Shown: one piece after another, positions 8,645 to 17,900 of the stretch
Position numbering within the stretch: the first letter of the stretch is position 1
How the letters are laid out: every line of letters begins with the position of its first letter
Notes under the pieces: model-generated
Told to the model about the DNA's origin: nothing
What the model saw: only the letters and a program-made list of their open reading frames with translations
The model's database searches: none
Made by a program: the position numbers and the translations under genes
IMG/VR virus record: IMGVR_UViG_3300025168_000477
Location: 1 to 28,365 of that record
Strand: one strand, 5' to 3'
DNA: 28,365 bases
Source: a virus

Positions 8645-8681
8645 AAAGAGACTGGGATTAATTTCCCAGTCCCTTTATTTT
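8645..8681 (+). terminator. Intrinsic terminator after the major capsid gene
   Basis: An inverted repeat with an 8-bp perfect core, gactggga (8650-8657) and tcccagtc (8664-8671), around a 6-base loop. It extends by a 4-bp AAAG/CTTT arm (8645-8648 with 8673-8676) across a single A-C mismatch. It is followed by ATTTTTATT, a good T-rich tract on the + strand. Its place 14 bases after the capsid stop suggests that it ends or attenuates the head-gene transcript, so capsid mRNA would be more abundant than that of the genes downstream. Confidence 0.85.
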
Positions 8682-8706
8682 TATTAATTTTATTATATAT
8701 TATATT
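8682..8706 (+). promoter_or_regulatory. A/T-only leader, possible promoter region after the terminator
   Basis: The 25 bases between the terminator tract and the next ATG contain only A and T, and the 11 bases directly before that ATG (tatattatatt) are identical to those directly before the scaffold-like gene at 5948. No Shine-Dalgarno sequence is present. A TAATTTTA stretch just upstream is one base off the Bacteroidota -7 consensus (TAnnTTTG), but no convincing -33 element is seen. Because a terminator lies just upstream, a promoter here would make sense; that is inference. A simpler reading is an unstructured leader for translation without Shine-Dalgarno pairing. Confidence 0.3.
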
Positions 8707-9558
8707 ATGGCAAAAAAACAAAAAACAGAAAAGGTTGCAGAACCTTTAATAGAAAAAGACTTCGAAGAAGTTAAAATACCGGTTATGGAAAAACCATTAC
8801 CAAAAAAGAAAAAAGAAAATACTTTACCAGAAGATGGTTGGGAAGTAAAAAATAGAACTTATTTTTTAAAAGGCAAGGCTAAAAGATCTTTATCAAGATC
8901 TATAAAAAGCGCAAACGTGCATTATTTTGACGAAGAAAAAGGTTATGAAAGAGAGTTAAAATACACCTCCAACCAAAGAACTGTGTTTGTTGACGAGATG
9001 GTTGGTGATCAAAGATTAGAGCATATAATTTTTAGAAGAGGAACCTTGTATGTACCTAGAGAAAAGCAAACTTTACAAAAGTTATTGTCTTTATATCACC
9101 CTGGAAGAAAACATATATACACAGAATATCAACCTCAAGTCGAAGCACAAAGTGAGTTAGATATTATAGAATTAGAGATAGAAGCTCTAACAGCCGCTAG
9201 AGACTTAGACGTTGATATGGCTGAAGCTGTATTGCGCGTAGAAAAAGGATCTGAGGTATCAGAGATGAGTTCTAAGGAGCTTAAAAGAGATTTATTATTA
9301 TACGCTAAGAGAAACCCAGGTTTGTTCTTAGAACTAGTGAATGATGAAAACGTTGTGCTTAGAAACTTTGGTATTAAAGCAACTGAAATGGGTATATTAA
9401 AATTATCTTCTGATCAAAGAACTTTTTCATGGGGTTCTAATGATAGAAAGTTAATGAATGTTCCATTTGACGAACACCCTTATTCAGCTTTAGCCGCTTG
9501 GTTTAAAACTGACGAAGGAATGGAAATTTACTCCAATATTGAAAAAAGATTAAATTAA
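8707..9558 (+). CDS. Conserved virion-associated protein of unknown role, 283 aa
   Basis: A 283-aa protein directly after the capsid transcription unit. Residues 1-40 are Lys/Glu/Pro-rich and probably disordered. A conserved core begins at 'GWEVKNRTYFLKG' (44-56), continues with 'VHYFDEEKGYERELKY' (71-86) and 'IIFRRGTLYVPREKQTLQKLLSLYHP' spread over 107-132. A helical segment 'LEIEALTAARDLDVDMAEAV' (156-175) follows, then 'SSKELKRDLLLYAKRNPGLF' (188-207) and the C-terminal 'VPFDEHPYSALAAWFKTDEG' (252-271). I recognise this combination as a frequent conserved protein of marine tailed phages, usually near the capsid gene, without a firm function. A head-associated or head-completion role is inferred from position. 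The 'SS-ELKRDLLL-A--P--FLEL' part might be a small helical binding domain. No catalytic residues or membrane segments are visible. Confidence 0.7.
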   Translation: MAKKQKTEKVAEPLIEKDFEEVKIPVMEKPLPKKKKENTLPEDGWEVKNRTYFLKGKAKRSLSRSIKSANVHYFDEEKGYERELKYTSNQRTVFVDEMVGDQRLEHIIFRRGTLYVPREKQTLQKLLSLYHPGRKHIYTEYQPQVEAQSELDIIELEIEALTAARDLDVDMAEAVLRVEKGSEVSEMSSKELKRDLLLYAKRNPGLFLELVNDENVVLRNFGIKATEMGILKLSSDQRTFSWGSNDRKLMNVPFDEHPYSALAAWFKTDEGMEIYSNIEKRLN

Positions 9559-9565
9559 TCTAACT

Positions 9566-9602
9566 GTAGATGCGGTCGCTCTACGGGGCGATCGTAAACT
9601 AC
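9566..9602 (+). other. GC-rich intergenic hairpin (possible structured RNA element)
   Basis: Between two genes lies tgcggtcgct (9571-9580), loop ctacgg (9581-9586) and ggcgatcgta (9587-9596), which pair over 10 bp with three G-U wobbles. An outer 4-bp helix, gtag (9566-9569) with ctac (9599-9602), closes across a small internal loop. It is strikingly G+C-rich against an AT-rich genome. No T-run follows on either strand, so it does not look like an intrinsic terminator. It could be an RNA processing or stability element, or a site controlling the downstream 54-aa gene that starts 13 bases later. Confidence 0.55.
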
Positions 9603-9615
9603 AAAATCAAATTAT

Positions 9616-9780
9616 ATGGAAAATAAAATACAAGGTTTTGGAGATTTAGTTGAAAAATTTACAAAATTAACAGGTATAAAAAAAGCGGTAGACACCGTTA
9701 GTAAAGTTACCAAAAAAGATTGTGGGTGTAAAAAGAGAAAAGAAGCTTTAAATAAAAAGTTTCCTTTTTATAATAAATAA
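9616..9780 (+). CDS. Small CGCKKR-motif phage protein, 54 aa
   Basis: A 54-aa open frame starting MENKIQGFGDLVEKF and ending in FPFYNK. It has an N-terminal amphipathic helix (about 5-32, 'GDLVEKFTKLTGIKKAVDTV') and a C-terminal motif D-C-G-C-K-K-R-K-E-A-L-N-K-K-F-P (35-50). Small proteins with 'CGCKKRxExLNxxFP' endings are common in phages of Bacteroidota and marine phages, which is why I call this a real gene despite its size. The two cysteines one residue apart, next to a basic cluster, suggest metal or nucleic-acid contact, or a disulfide; function is unknown. The gene lies 13 bases after a GC-rich hairpin and 8 bases before the next gene, with an A/T leader and no Shine-Dalgarno sequence. 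It could be a minor virion protein. Confidence 0.75.
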   Translation: MENKIQGFGDLVEKFTKLTGIKKAVDTVSKVTKKDCGCKKRKEALNKKFPFYNK

Positions 9781-9788
9781 AAAAAATT

Positions 9789-10541
9789 ATGGCTATAAGT
9801 GTAGATACGGTATATCAAAGAGTTTTAGCTCTAGCTAATAAAGAACAAAGAGGCTATATAACCCCTCAAGAGTTTAATTTATTTGCTAATCAAGCACAAA
9901 TGGAAATATTTGAGCAATACTTTTATGACCTTAATCAATTTAGAAGAGTACCAGGTAATGATACTAACTACGCTGATATGGTTAATTTGTTAGAGCAAAA
10001 AATACAAATATTTGAAAATTACTTAAGTCCATCAGAGACCGCCAACTGGGAGGATCCTAACTTAGATGGGGAGTATTTATTTGATTCGTGGGGTGACAAG
10101 GTGTATAGAATTAGTCAAATAATTGTAGACGGTAAAAACGTTGAAATTGTAAATTCAAAAGACTTTAATAACTTTACTAACTCACCGTTAACAAGGCCAA
10201 CAGACGATAGGCCAATAGCTACTATAACTAAAATGGGTGTGGCTGGAACTGGTAGTGATGATAGTATATTGAGAGTGAGCAAGCTTGGTAGTCTTGAGAT
10301 ATGGTATATAAAACAACCAATTGCTGTGAACTGGGGTTATACTGTTTTTACAGCTGCCCAATCTAATGTAGACGCACTTTATAATCCTAATATTTCTACA
10401 GATTTCGAGTTACACGCTTCTGATCAAGGAGAGTTGGTTAACAGAATATTAGCTTTAGCAGGTGTTTCAATACAAAAACCAGAGTTAACACAAGTAGCTG
10501 TTGGGTTAGAACAGGGCAAAACACAACAAGAAAAACAATAA
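9789..10541 (+). CDS. Likely neck/head-tail connector protein, 250 aa
   Basis: A 250-aa protein opening with 'DTVYQRVLALANKEQRGYIT' (6-25) and 'PQEFNLFANQAQMEIFEQYF' (26-45). This is a strongly recurrent N-terminal helical module of marine phage connector proteins, usually placed after the capsid block and before the long tail gene. The middle (about 60-170) alternates short strands with polar loops, and the C-terminal part, around 'ELHASDQGELVNRILALAGVSIQKPELTQ', is helical. This resembles the helix-rich architecture of head-completion adaptors (gp6- or gp4-like rings that bind the portal). The adaptor role is inferred from gene order and helical ends. Four bases separate it from the next gene, which starts at 10546, so coupled translation is likely. 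No enzymatic motif is seen. Confidence 0.65.
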   Translation: MAISVDTVYQRVLALANKEQRGYITPQEFNLFANQAQMEIFEQYFYDLNQFRRVPGNDTNYADMVNLLEQKIQIFENYLSPSETANWEDPNLDGEYLFDSWGDKVYRISQIIVDGKNVEIVNSKDFNNFTNSPLTRPTDDRPIATITKMGVAGTGSDDSILRVSKLGSLEIWYIKQPIAVNWGYTVFTAAQSNVDALYNPNISTDFELHASDQGELVNRILALAGVSIQKPELTQVAVGLEQGKTQQEKQ

Positions 10542-10545
10542 ATAA

Positions 10546-11907
10546 ATGGGATTATTAAACGGTCAAACCGCACAGCAGTACTACGACAACGAAAGTGAAT
10601 TTGGTAATTATCAATTTGTTTCTTTAGAAGATATAATAAATCAGTTTATGATTATTTATGTTGGAGAAGAAAAAATAATTTCTAAAGCTAAAAGAACTGA
10701 CGTTGCTTTTCACGCACAAAGAGCGTTAGCAGAATTATCCTTTGACACATTCAAATCTTACAAGTCACAAGAGTATTTAGTGCCAGCTTCACTTCAAATG
10801 ATAGTACCACAAGATTATGTCAACTACATTAAGATTAGTTGGATTGATTCTGCTGGTATTAAACACTTGTTGTATCCTACATCAAAAACATCAAACCCAT
10901 TATCAAATCCTTTACAAGACGCTGAAGGTTTGTTTAAATTACAAGCTATAGGAAACGTGAGTGATGTTTCTGGTGTAATAGTTTTAGATGGAGAGTATAA
11001 AGATGTTTTAGTTGGAATGAATATTTCAGGTCCTTATATAGATCCTGGCTTACAAGTTATATCAGTTACAAATGCTAGTAGTATAACCACTATAACTGTT
11101 GGTACAATTGTAGGTACAACGTACACAGCTGTTATTCCTGATGAAAGTTTTAATGGAGCAACATTAACTTTTACCAAAACAGATGGATCATTAGTGTTAC
11201 CACAAAAAGAGTCCTATATAGTTGAAAATTTAGATTGGACAGCATCTGACTTTAAAGTAAACTTTAATGCTCTTGCTGATATAAGTAACATAAAAATTGG
11301 TATGTTAATACATCACGAGGATTTTCCAGTAGGAACTTTTGTAGAAGATGTATCTACAACCGATCTATCTATTAAAGTTTCACAAGAAGCGATTAACCCA
11401 GCGCTAACTAATCTTGGTGAGATAACATTTGTATCTCCAGATCCAGTAGACACTGAAGCTTGGGCTAGTTATAAATCAGCAAACATCGATCAATCAGATC
11501 ACCACTCTCATCACGATCATGACCATGACCACGATCACACGTTTAACAATAGGTATGGACTAGACCCTCAATACGCTCAAGTAAACGGATCTTTTTATAT
11601 AGACGAGGTAAGTGGAAAAATACATTTTAGCTCTAATATTTCTGGAAAAACTGTGATACTAGATTACATAAGCGATAGCCTTGGTGAAGATGGCGAGATG
11701 CAAGTGCATAAGTTTGCAGAAGAAGCTATGTACAGGTGGATATTACATGCTATAGCATCTGGTAGAGTTCAAACACAACAATTAGTACCTAGACTTAAGA
11801 AAGAAAAATTTGCAGCTATAAGAACGGCTAAATTAAGGTTATCAAATTTAAAAATAGAAGAATTAACTCAAATTTTAAGGGGTAAGTCGAAACAAATAAA
11901 ACACTAG
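10546..11907 (+). CDS. Neck/tail connector protein with beta modules and His-rich tract, 453 aa
   Basis: The N-terminus holds 'YQFVSLEDIINQFMIIYVGE' (22-41) and 'RTDVAFHAQRALAELSFDTF' (50-69), then 'VPQDYVNYIKISW' (about 89-101); this set is typical of conserved marine phage neck proteins. Two beta modules follow, at about 140-225 and 235-300, each built around a G-M-x-I turn (VGM 156-158; IGM 251-253) with a following 'G-x-V' strand. Residues 319-331 are a His/Asp tract, H-H-S-H-H-D-H-D-H-D-H-D-H, with eight His in 13 residues. The C-terminus has 'GKIHFSSNISGKTVILDYIS', 'VHKFAEEAMYRWI' and 'AIRTAKLRLSNLKIEELTQ', ending RGKSKQIKH. A ring or stopper role between portal and tail is inferred. 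The tract could bind metal. The following gene starts 4 bases after the stop. Confidence 0.7.
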   Translation: MGLLNGQTAQQYYDNESEFGNYQFVSLEDIINQFMIIYVGEEKIISKAKRTDVAFHAQRALAELSFDTFKSYKSQEYLVPASLQMIVPQDYVNYIKISWIDSAGIKHLLYPTSKTSNPLSNPLQDAEGLFKLQAIGNVSDVSGVIVLDGEYKDVLVGMNISGPYIDPGLQVISVTNASSITTITVGTIVGTTYTAVIPDESFNGATLTFTKTDGSLVLPQKESYIVENLDWTASDFKVNFNALADISNIKIGMLIHHEDFPVGTFVEDVSTTDLSIKVSQEAINPALTNLGEITFVSPDPVDTEAWASYKSANIDQSDHHSHHDHDHDHDHTFNNRYGLDPQYAQVNGSFYIDEVSGKIHFSSNISGKTVILDYISDSLGEDGEMQVHKFAEEAMYRWILHAIASGRVQTQQLVPRLKKEKFAAIRTAKLRLSNLKIEELTQILRGKSKQIKH

Positions 11908-11911
11908 TTAA

Positions 11912-14900
11912 ATGCCAGAAATTAAACACCAGTTTACTAAAGGAAAAATGAATTTAGATCTCGACGAGAGATTAGTTCCTAATGGAGAGTATAGAGAAGC
12001 TTTTAACATACAGGTGTTAAGTTCAGAAGGCTCTGATATTGGTACTGTTCAAAATTTAGCTGGTAACTTTGAGGTGCCTGGGCAAACAACAATCATAAAT
12101 AATGACCAATACAACTATAACTGTATAGGGTCTATAGCAGATGAAAAAAACAACGACCTGTATTGGTTTGTAAAACCTACTTACAGGGAAATTGGAGCTA
12201 ACTACCCTTTTGAGTTTTTTGAAGGAAATTACGGTGATTTAAACCAAAACCTTATTGACCTTAATAATTTAGACCAAACTGTTTATACTGATTTATGGAA
12301 CTGGGGTACTGTTTCAGTAACTCTTTCAGGATCTACCCCTATGGTAAAAACAACTATTGGGCAAGATATGATAATTAACCTATCTCCATTACAACCAGTT
12401 CTTGTTGATCAATTTGAAGTTATTTGTGATGTTTTAAGTTTTTCTAACTTTTATTACAACGTTAATAGTACTTTTAACGCTGGAACTATTCAACTTGAAG
12501 TTGACATGGTGGCTTTTAGCGCTTTAGAAGTTGGGTTTGTTTTAGTGGGTTACGGCATTACCTCAACTAGTGCTGGTACACTTCCTAGTGTTGTCGGGTT
12601 AGGTCCTTGGATAGAAATATCAAAAAAGTTTGTAGACGCAAGTGGTAGCAATCAGTTAGAGCTTATTTTAAACAGCACAAGCGCGCTCGCCGTTAACACT
12701 TGGAATGACTTTAATAATGATCTTAACTTGGGTGGTATTGGTATCAATGGTAATATTAAAGCTTTTTATTTTCAAAACAAAGTACCGGCTGCCAATTTTA
12801 GAAGTGTTAAAAACATAACGGGTGTTAACATTGTTGATGACATGTTGTTTTGGACAGACAACCACAATGAGCCTAAAAAAATAAATATTGAAAGATCTAC
12901 AATGGGGACAGACCCTTCTGGGTTGTTTCAAACTAGAATAGTAAACGAAAACCATCCACACGAGGTGTTGCTGCCAAATTCTTTAGGTAGAATAACTGAG
13001 CAACATATCACTAATATTAAAAAATCTCCTAATAGCCCGCTGTGTGTAGAGTTAAAAACTAAAAGAGAAAAAGAATTATTCCTTTTTAACTGGGCACTAT
13101 ACTTTAGAGTGTACACGGGTATTATAACAACAAACTCTAACGTGCTTCCTCAATCAACAACTTTAGATGATGTGTTGGGTATTGAGTATCCCGGCTCAAA
13201 CGTATTTGACGATAATATAACAAATTTAAGTAACGTAAGTAAAGGTGATTTAATTCAAATTAAAGTAAGTGAAGACTTTGATAACACGTTGAGCGGTGGT
13301 GGAAATGTTGGTTTTCAATGGGAAATAGGTGATACGCTTGTTTTAAAAGAGTATGATGAAGATAACTCAACGCCACCCCCCTTACCCGTGCTTAACTATA
13401 GGTTAAAAGGTAAAATAGAAGACATTACCAATGTAAATATTAGCCCTGGTGGCAGCGTTGTTGTAGATTTAAGAGTAGTGGATTTAGATGGAATACCACC
13501 TTCATCAGAAAATGGAGAATTAAGATATGTTGTGGATAGATATGATGTTGAGGATAAAATTTTTAAATACAAGTACCCTAGATTTAGTTATAGATACAAA
13601 TATGAAGATGGGGAATACTCTTCATTCGCACCATTTACACAAGTAGCTTTTGTACCTGGTGGTTTTGATTATCACCCTAAAAAAGGTCACAACTTAGCTA
13701 TGGTAAACAGAATAAACCATATTATAGTTACTAACTTTAAGCCTGACAATATACCTTTAGATGTTACTGAGATTGATTTGCTATATAAAGAAGATTCATC
13801 TACCTCTGTGTATATTGTAGATACTATAAAAAATAATGATGCTAAAACCTTAGATGGAGCTAGCTTTTTGTTGCCATATAGTTTAAGCCAACCTAAATAC
13901 AACCACTGGGAAACTAATGCTTATAAAATTGATTTTGAAGAAGTAAGATCTGTTTTACCTGAAAATCAATTGCTAAGAGTATATGACAACGTGCCTAGAA
14001 AAGCACTTGCGCAAGAGGTTACTGGTAGCAGAATAGTATATGGTAATTACGTTCAAAACTTTGATATAAATAGTAGTTTAAATCCTTTTGAAAGTTTTTA
14101 TCCTGAATTTAAACATTACATAAATACTTTTCCAACTCTTACTTCTACTCAAGGTGCTTTTGGTGATTCTAATCCTAAAAGGTCTATAAAATCATTAAGG
14201 GAATATCAATATGGAATTATATTTACTGATCAATACGGTAGAGAAACACCTATAATAACAAGTGAAACAGGTTCTTTTGAAATAGATAAGTCTTTTTGCG
14301 ATAAAAACAATAGATTATCTGTTAAAATGGCAGGCACTCCACCTAGCACTTTAGTTTCACCTTTTAAATATTTTAAATTTTACATAAAAGAAGTTTCTGG
14401 CGAGTATTATAATCTTGCTATGGATCGTTGGTACAACGCTGGAGATGGTAATGTTTGGCTTTCGTTTCCATCAACAGACGTAAACAAACTTATTGTAGAT
14501 GATTTTATAATACTAAAAAAAGGAGCAGAAAGTTATGACGCGGTTAAAGAGCCAGCGAAGTACAAGGTGTTAGCAATAGAAAATGAAGCCCCGGATTTTA
14601 TTAAAAAACAATACTGGCTATTAGATACTAAAACAACCACAGATAGTATTGACACTACAACTAACACGCCATTAGGCCCACTAGGCGTGAACACTATACT
14701 TAACCAACCAACAATTAACGCAAAAGAATTTGAATTAAACTACAGGGCTTATCACCAAACTAGTGGAAGTGATCTTCATGGTCAATTTAAAGATGCTAAT
14801 GGTGAGTTGTATGTTCAATTTAGTATTGGTAATCAAGTTACAGAAAAATACAAAATAAACTCGCTTACAACCGATTTAGAGCTTGACCCATCAACGGGTA

Positions 14901-17900
14901 ATCCTAATAATGTTTCAGTCGCTAAGTATTATATTAGACTAGAAGATAACTTAGGTGAGGATGTTGGTATTATTTTTGACACTTTTCCTCCTAACAAAGT
15001 TGTTGTTGGTGCTGATGTAAGGATTTTCAAGCAAACCAAAGAAAACAAAGCAGAATTTGACGGTAGGTTTTTTGTTAAAATATATACTGATGATATTTTT
15101 GGTAAATACATTCAATCTTCTTACGATCCAACAGATAGTATAACAGACTATTATGTTAGCAGTTCTATAAAAACCGCTTACATGAAAGAAAATCACAAAA
15201 TATTACACGATGGCTTTGACGTTGATGATAGTCCCTTTACGTATTATACAGACTCGTCGGGTAACAGGTACCACGCTGGGTGTGGTTTTCCAATAGGTAA
15301 AATTAACCATGGCGCTGCTGGGACTTTTCCTGGAATGGCCGTTTGGCAGTTCAAAGACATGGATTCTTTCAACGCATACTCTCACACGCAGATACCTCAA
15401 TACACATACTCGAGCGGCTATGCCGCAGATCCTAACAATGTTGGAGAAATTGGCCTTAGGCATTACGCTCCATTTTTTAGGCTTTATACTGAAGCAAGTA
15501 GCCCAACAATGATCGATATAACAGACCCTAGCTCTGGTGCTGCTAGCCAAATGTTACCTATTGAAATGGTTGTAAGTGGAACCAGTGCTGTTGGATATAC
15601 GCAAAACACTTTTGCTAATGTAAACCCAGTTTACAAGTTTGAAAACATAAGCCATCCTAATAGTTGGCAGCAAGAATACGGTAGATACACTGGTATTACC
15701 AATAAAGTCTGGGCAACCACAGATCAAACTGGGGGCTTTACTACTACAGCTATTGCTGGTTCTGCAAACTGGTTTGGTGGTAGCAGCCCGTCTCTTAGTG
15801 ACGCTTATTTGCAGTGGTTTATGAGTCACAACGGGTATAAAAGAGAAAGTGATAGAGATATTAGAGAAACTGAGGTTTGGTATATTAACGAAGGTCCATA
15901 CGCTTCTAAGAATTGGGCTGGTAATACTTTGGATTTTAAAAATAGTATTTGGGATGCAAATGGTCCTGGTATCACGGGTATTGGGGCTGGTAATTTTTTA
16001 CCTGGTATCGGCTCAACTCCAAGTGGAGTTCAATTTAACATATCTTTAGGAGGTATAGATTATACTCCAACAGTTGACTCTGATGTTAGTTTTCCACATG
16101 CAGATATTTTTAATGAGTTAGATATAATAGATTTATATGATATTGGAGGCGCTAATCAAAGTTACCAAGATAGCCAAACAGAACAAATTATAAACTCATT
16201 TTCACCAAACCAATATTTTAGGTTTAAAGAAGATCCATCTGAAACCGTTTATAATATACAAAACGTTGCAACACAAAATTTACTAAACTACGCTGACTCC
16301 GCTTTAATGCTGGGTACCTACAGAGATGGTATGCCGACAAGTATTTTTGGAGACCAAAGCGCTATTTTAGCTAATGATTTTTCACAGCAATATACCGTGG
16401 GTAGATATAATGGGTTTGCAGGAACTATTACTGGCGGTCCAAGCAATTTTACTAGAGGAGAGTTGTTATCTTGTAATTTTAGTAAAAATTGGAAATTATC
16501 TACAGTAAACACTGATACCAATAATTTCACCTCAATACCCTGGGACCCAACTGGCTCGCCTGGTCCTATTGCGAGTGGTTCTGTTTGTAATATTACAGTT
16601 AACTTTAACAAGAATGGAGCTACTCAAGGCTTAACCGGTTCTGAATATGTTGTTTATACTGACAGCACGGTAGATGGTGCTACTTCTTTAGAGGTTGGTA
16701 TGATACTTGTTAAACGCACCGCAAGCGGTGGAGCTGTTGCTAATTTTACTGAAAATATTGCTGCTACAACGGCTGGTGCAAGTTTTATATATTTGCAAGT
16801 TTTAAATATTGAGCAGTCGAGTATTATTTCAGTTGGTGGTATTAGTGCTGGTTTTAAAATTATTTTAGGTGGTTATATGAGACCTCTTTTAAAGATGGAC
16901 GCTATAGCATTTGCTGAAGACGATGTGCTTCAGTTTAAACAAGCTAAGATGAATGGTTACAGCAGTAGTTCTGTTAGAAAAATATTTGAAAGTACAAAAG
17001 CAAACAGTGATTTTGACACAGGAAACATTACACATGAAAACTCTTGGAGAGCTATTGAGTACAGTGTAGAGTTTTTATCAAAAGTAGAAATTGATGGCTC
17101 TATACTATCAGAAAATCCAGCTGTATGGGAGACTGAACCGCGAGACTTACCAGAACTAGATATTTACCATGAGGCTAGTGGTAGAATACCTATAGATCTT
17201 AATGAAGATCTTACAAACGATTTTATTCCAACAAAGTATGTGTGGGATCCTGATTTGTTAGCAACAGCTGCTACATCACCTTCTCCATATAGAAGTGGCA
17301 CCGGTGCTAACACAATTTTCCACTCTGTTCACAATCCGTATGGTTCTTATCGAAGCTCCTACATAACAACTAATATACAGGGGTTTAGTTATGCTGGAGC
17401 TATAACAACAGGAATAATTGAGATAGTACAAGTTGAAGGAAACGAATTAACAATGGATAGTAGCCTTCCAAGTAATTGGATCGGGGTAGTTTTAAACCCT
17501 GGACAGAATATAACCATTAGAAGGCCAGACATGTCAACGTTTACTGCTATAGTTGTAAAGCACAATATTAATTTTAGTGGTGGTATGCTACCTCTTTTTG
17601 ACCTTTCAATAACCTCAGGCCAAGTAATTAACCCTGTTAAAATAGTAATAGATAGTAAGATGTGGAATAGTAATCACAATTTAAACTATTACAATTGCTA
17701 TTCATTTAGCAACGGCGTTGAGTCTAATAGGATTAGAGACAATTACAATACTTCCTTTATATCCAAAGGCGTTAGAGTGTCATCTGTTTTAGATTCTTAC
17801 AAACAAGAGCGTAGAGAGTATGGTTTAATATACTCCGGTATATATAATTCTATGTCTGGAATGAATAATTTAAACCAATTCATTCAAGCGGAAAAAATCA

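Noticed and set aside
9566-9602. GC-rich hairpin as an intrinsic terminator
   Set aside because: No T-tract follows on either strand and genes on both sides read the same way with short spacing; kept only as a structured element.
11500-11538. His tract as an artificial affinity tag or assembly artefact
   Set aside because: It is internal, alternates with Asp, uses mixed codons and is embedded in a conserved phage protein.
15203-15550. 115-aa open frame on the - strand
   Set aside because: It lies wholly within the giant tail gene, is rich in Arg, Cys and Val codons that mirror the + strand, has no leader or recognisable domain, and no other gene in the window is on the - strand.
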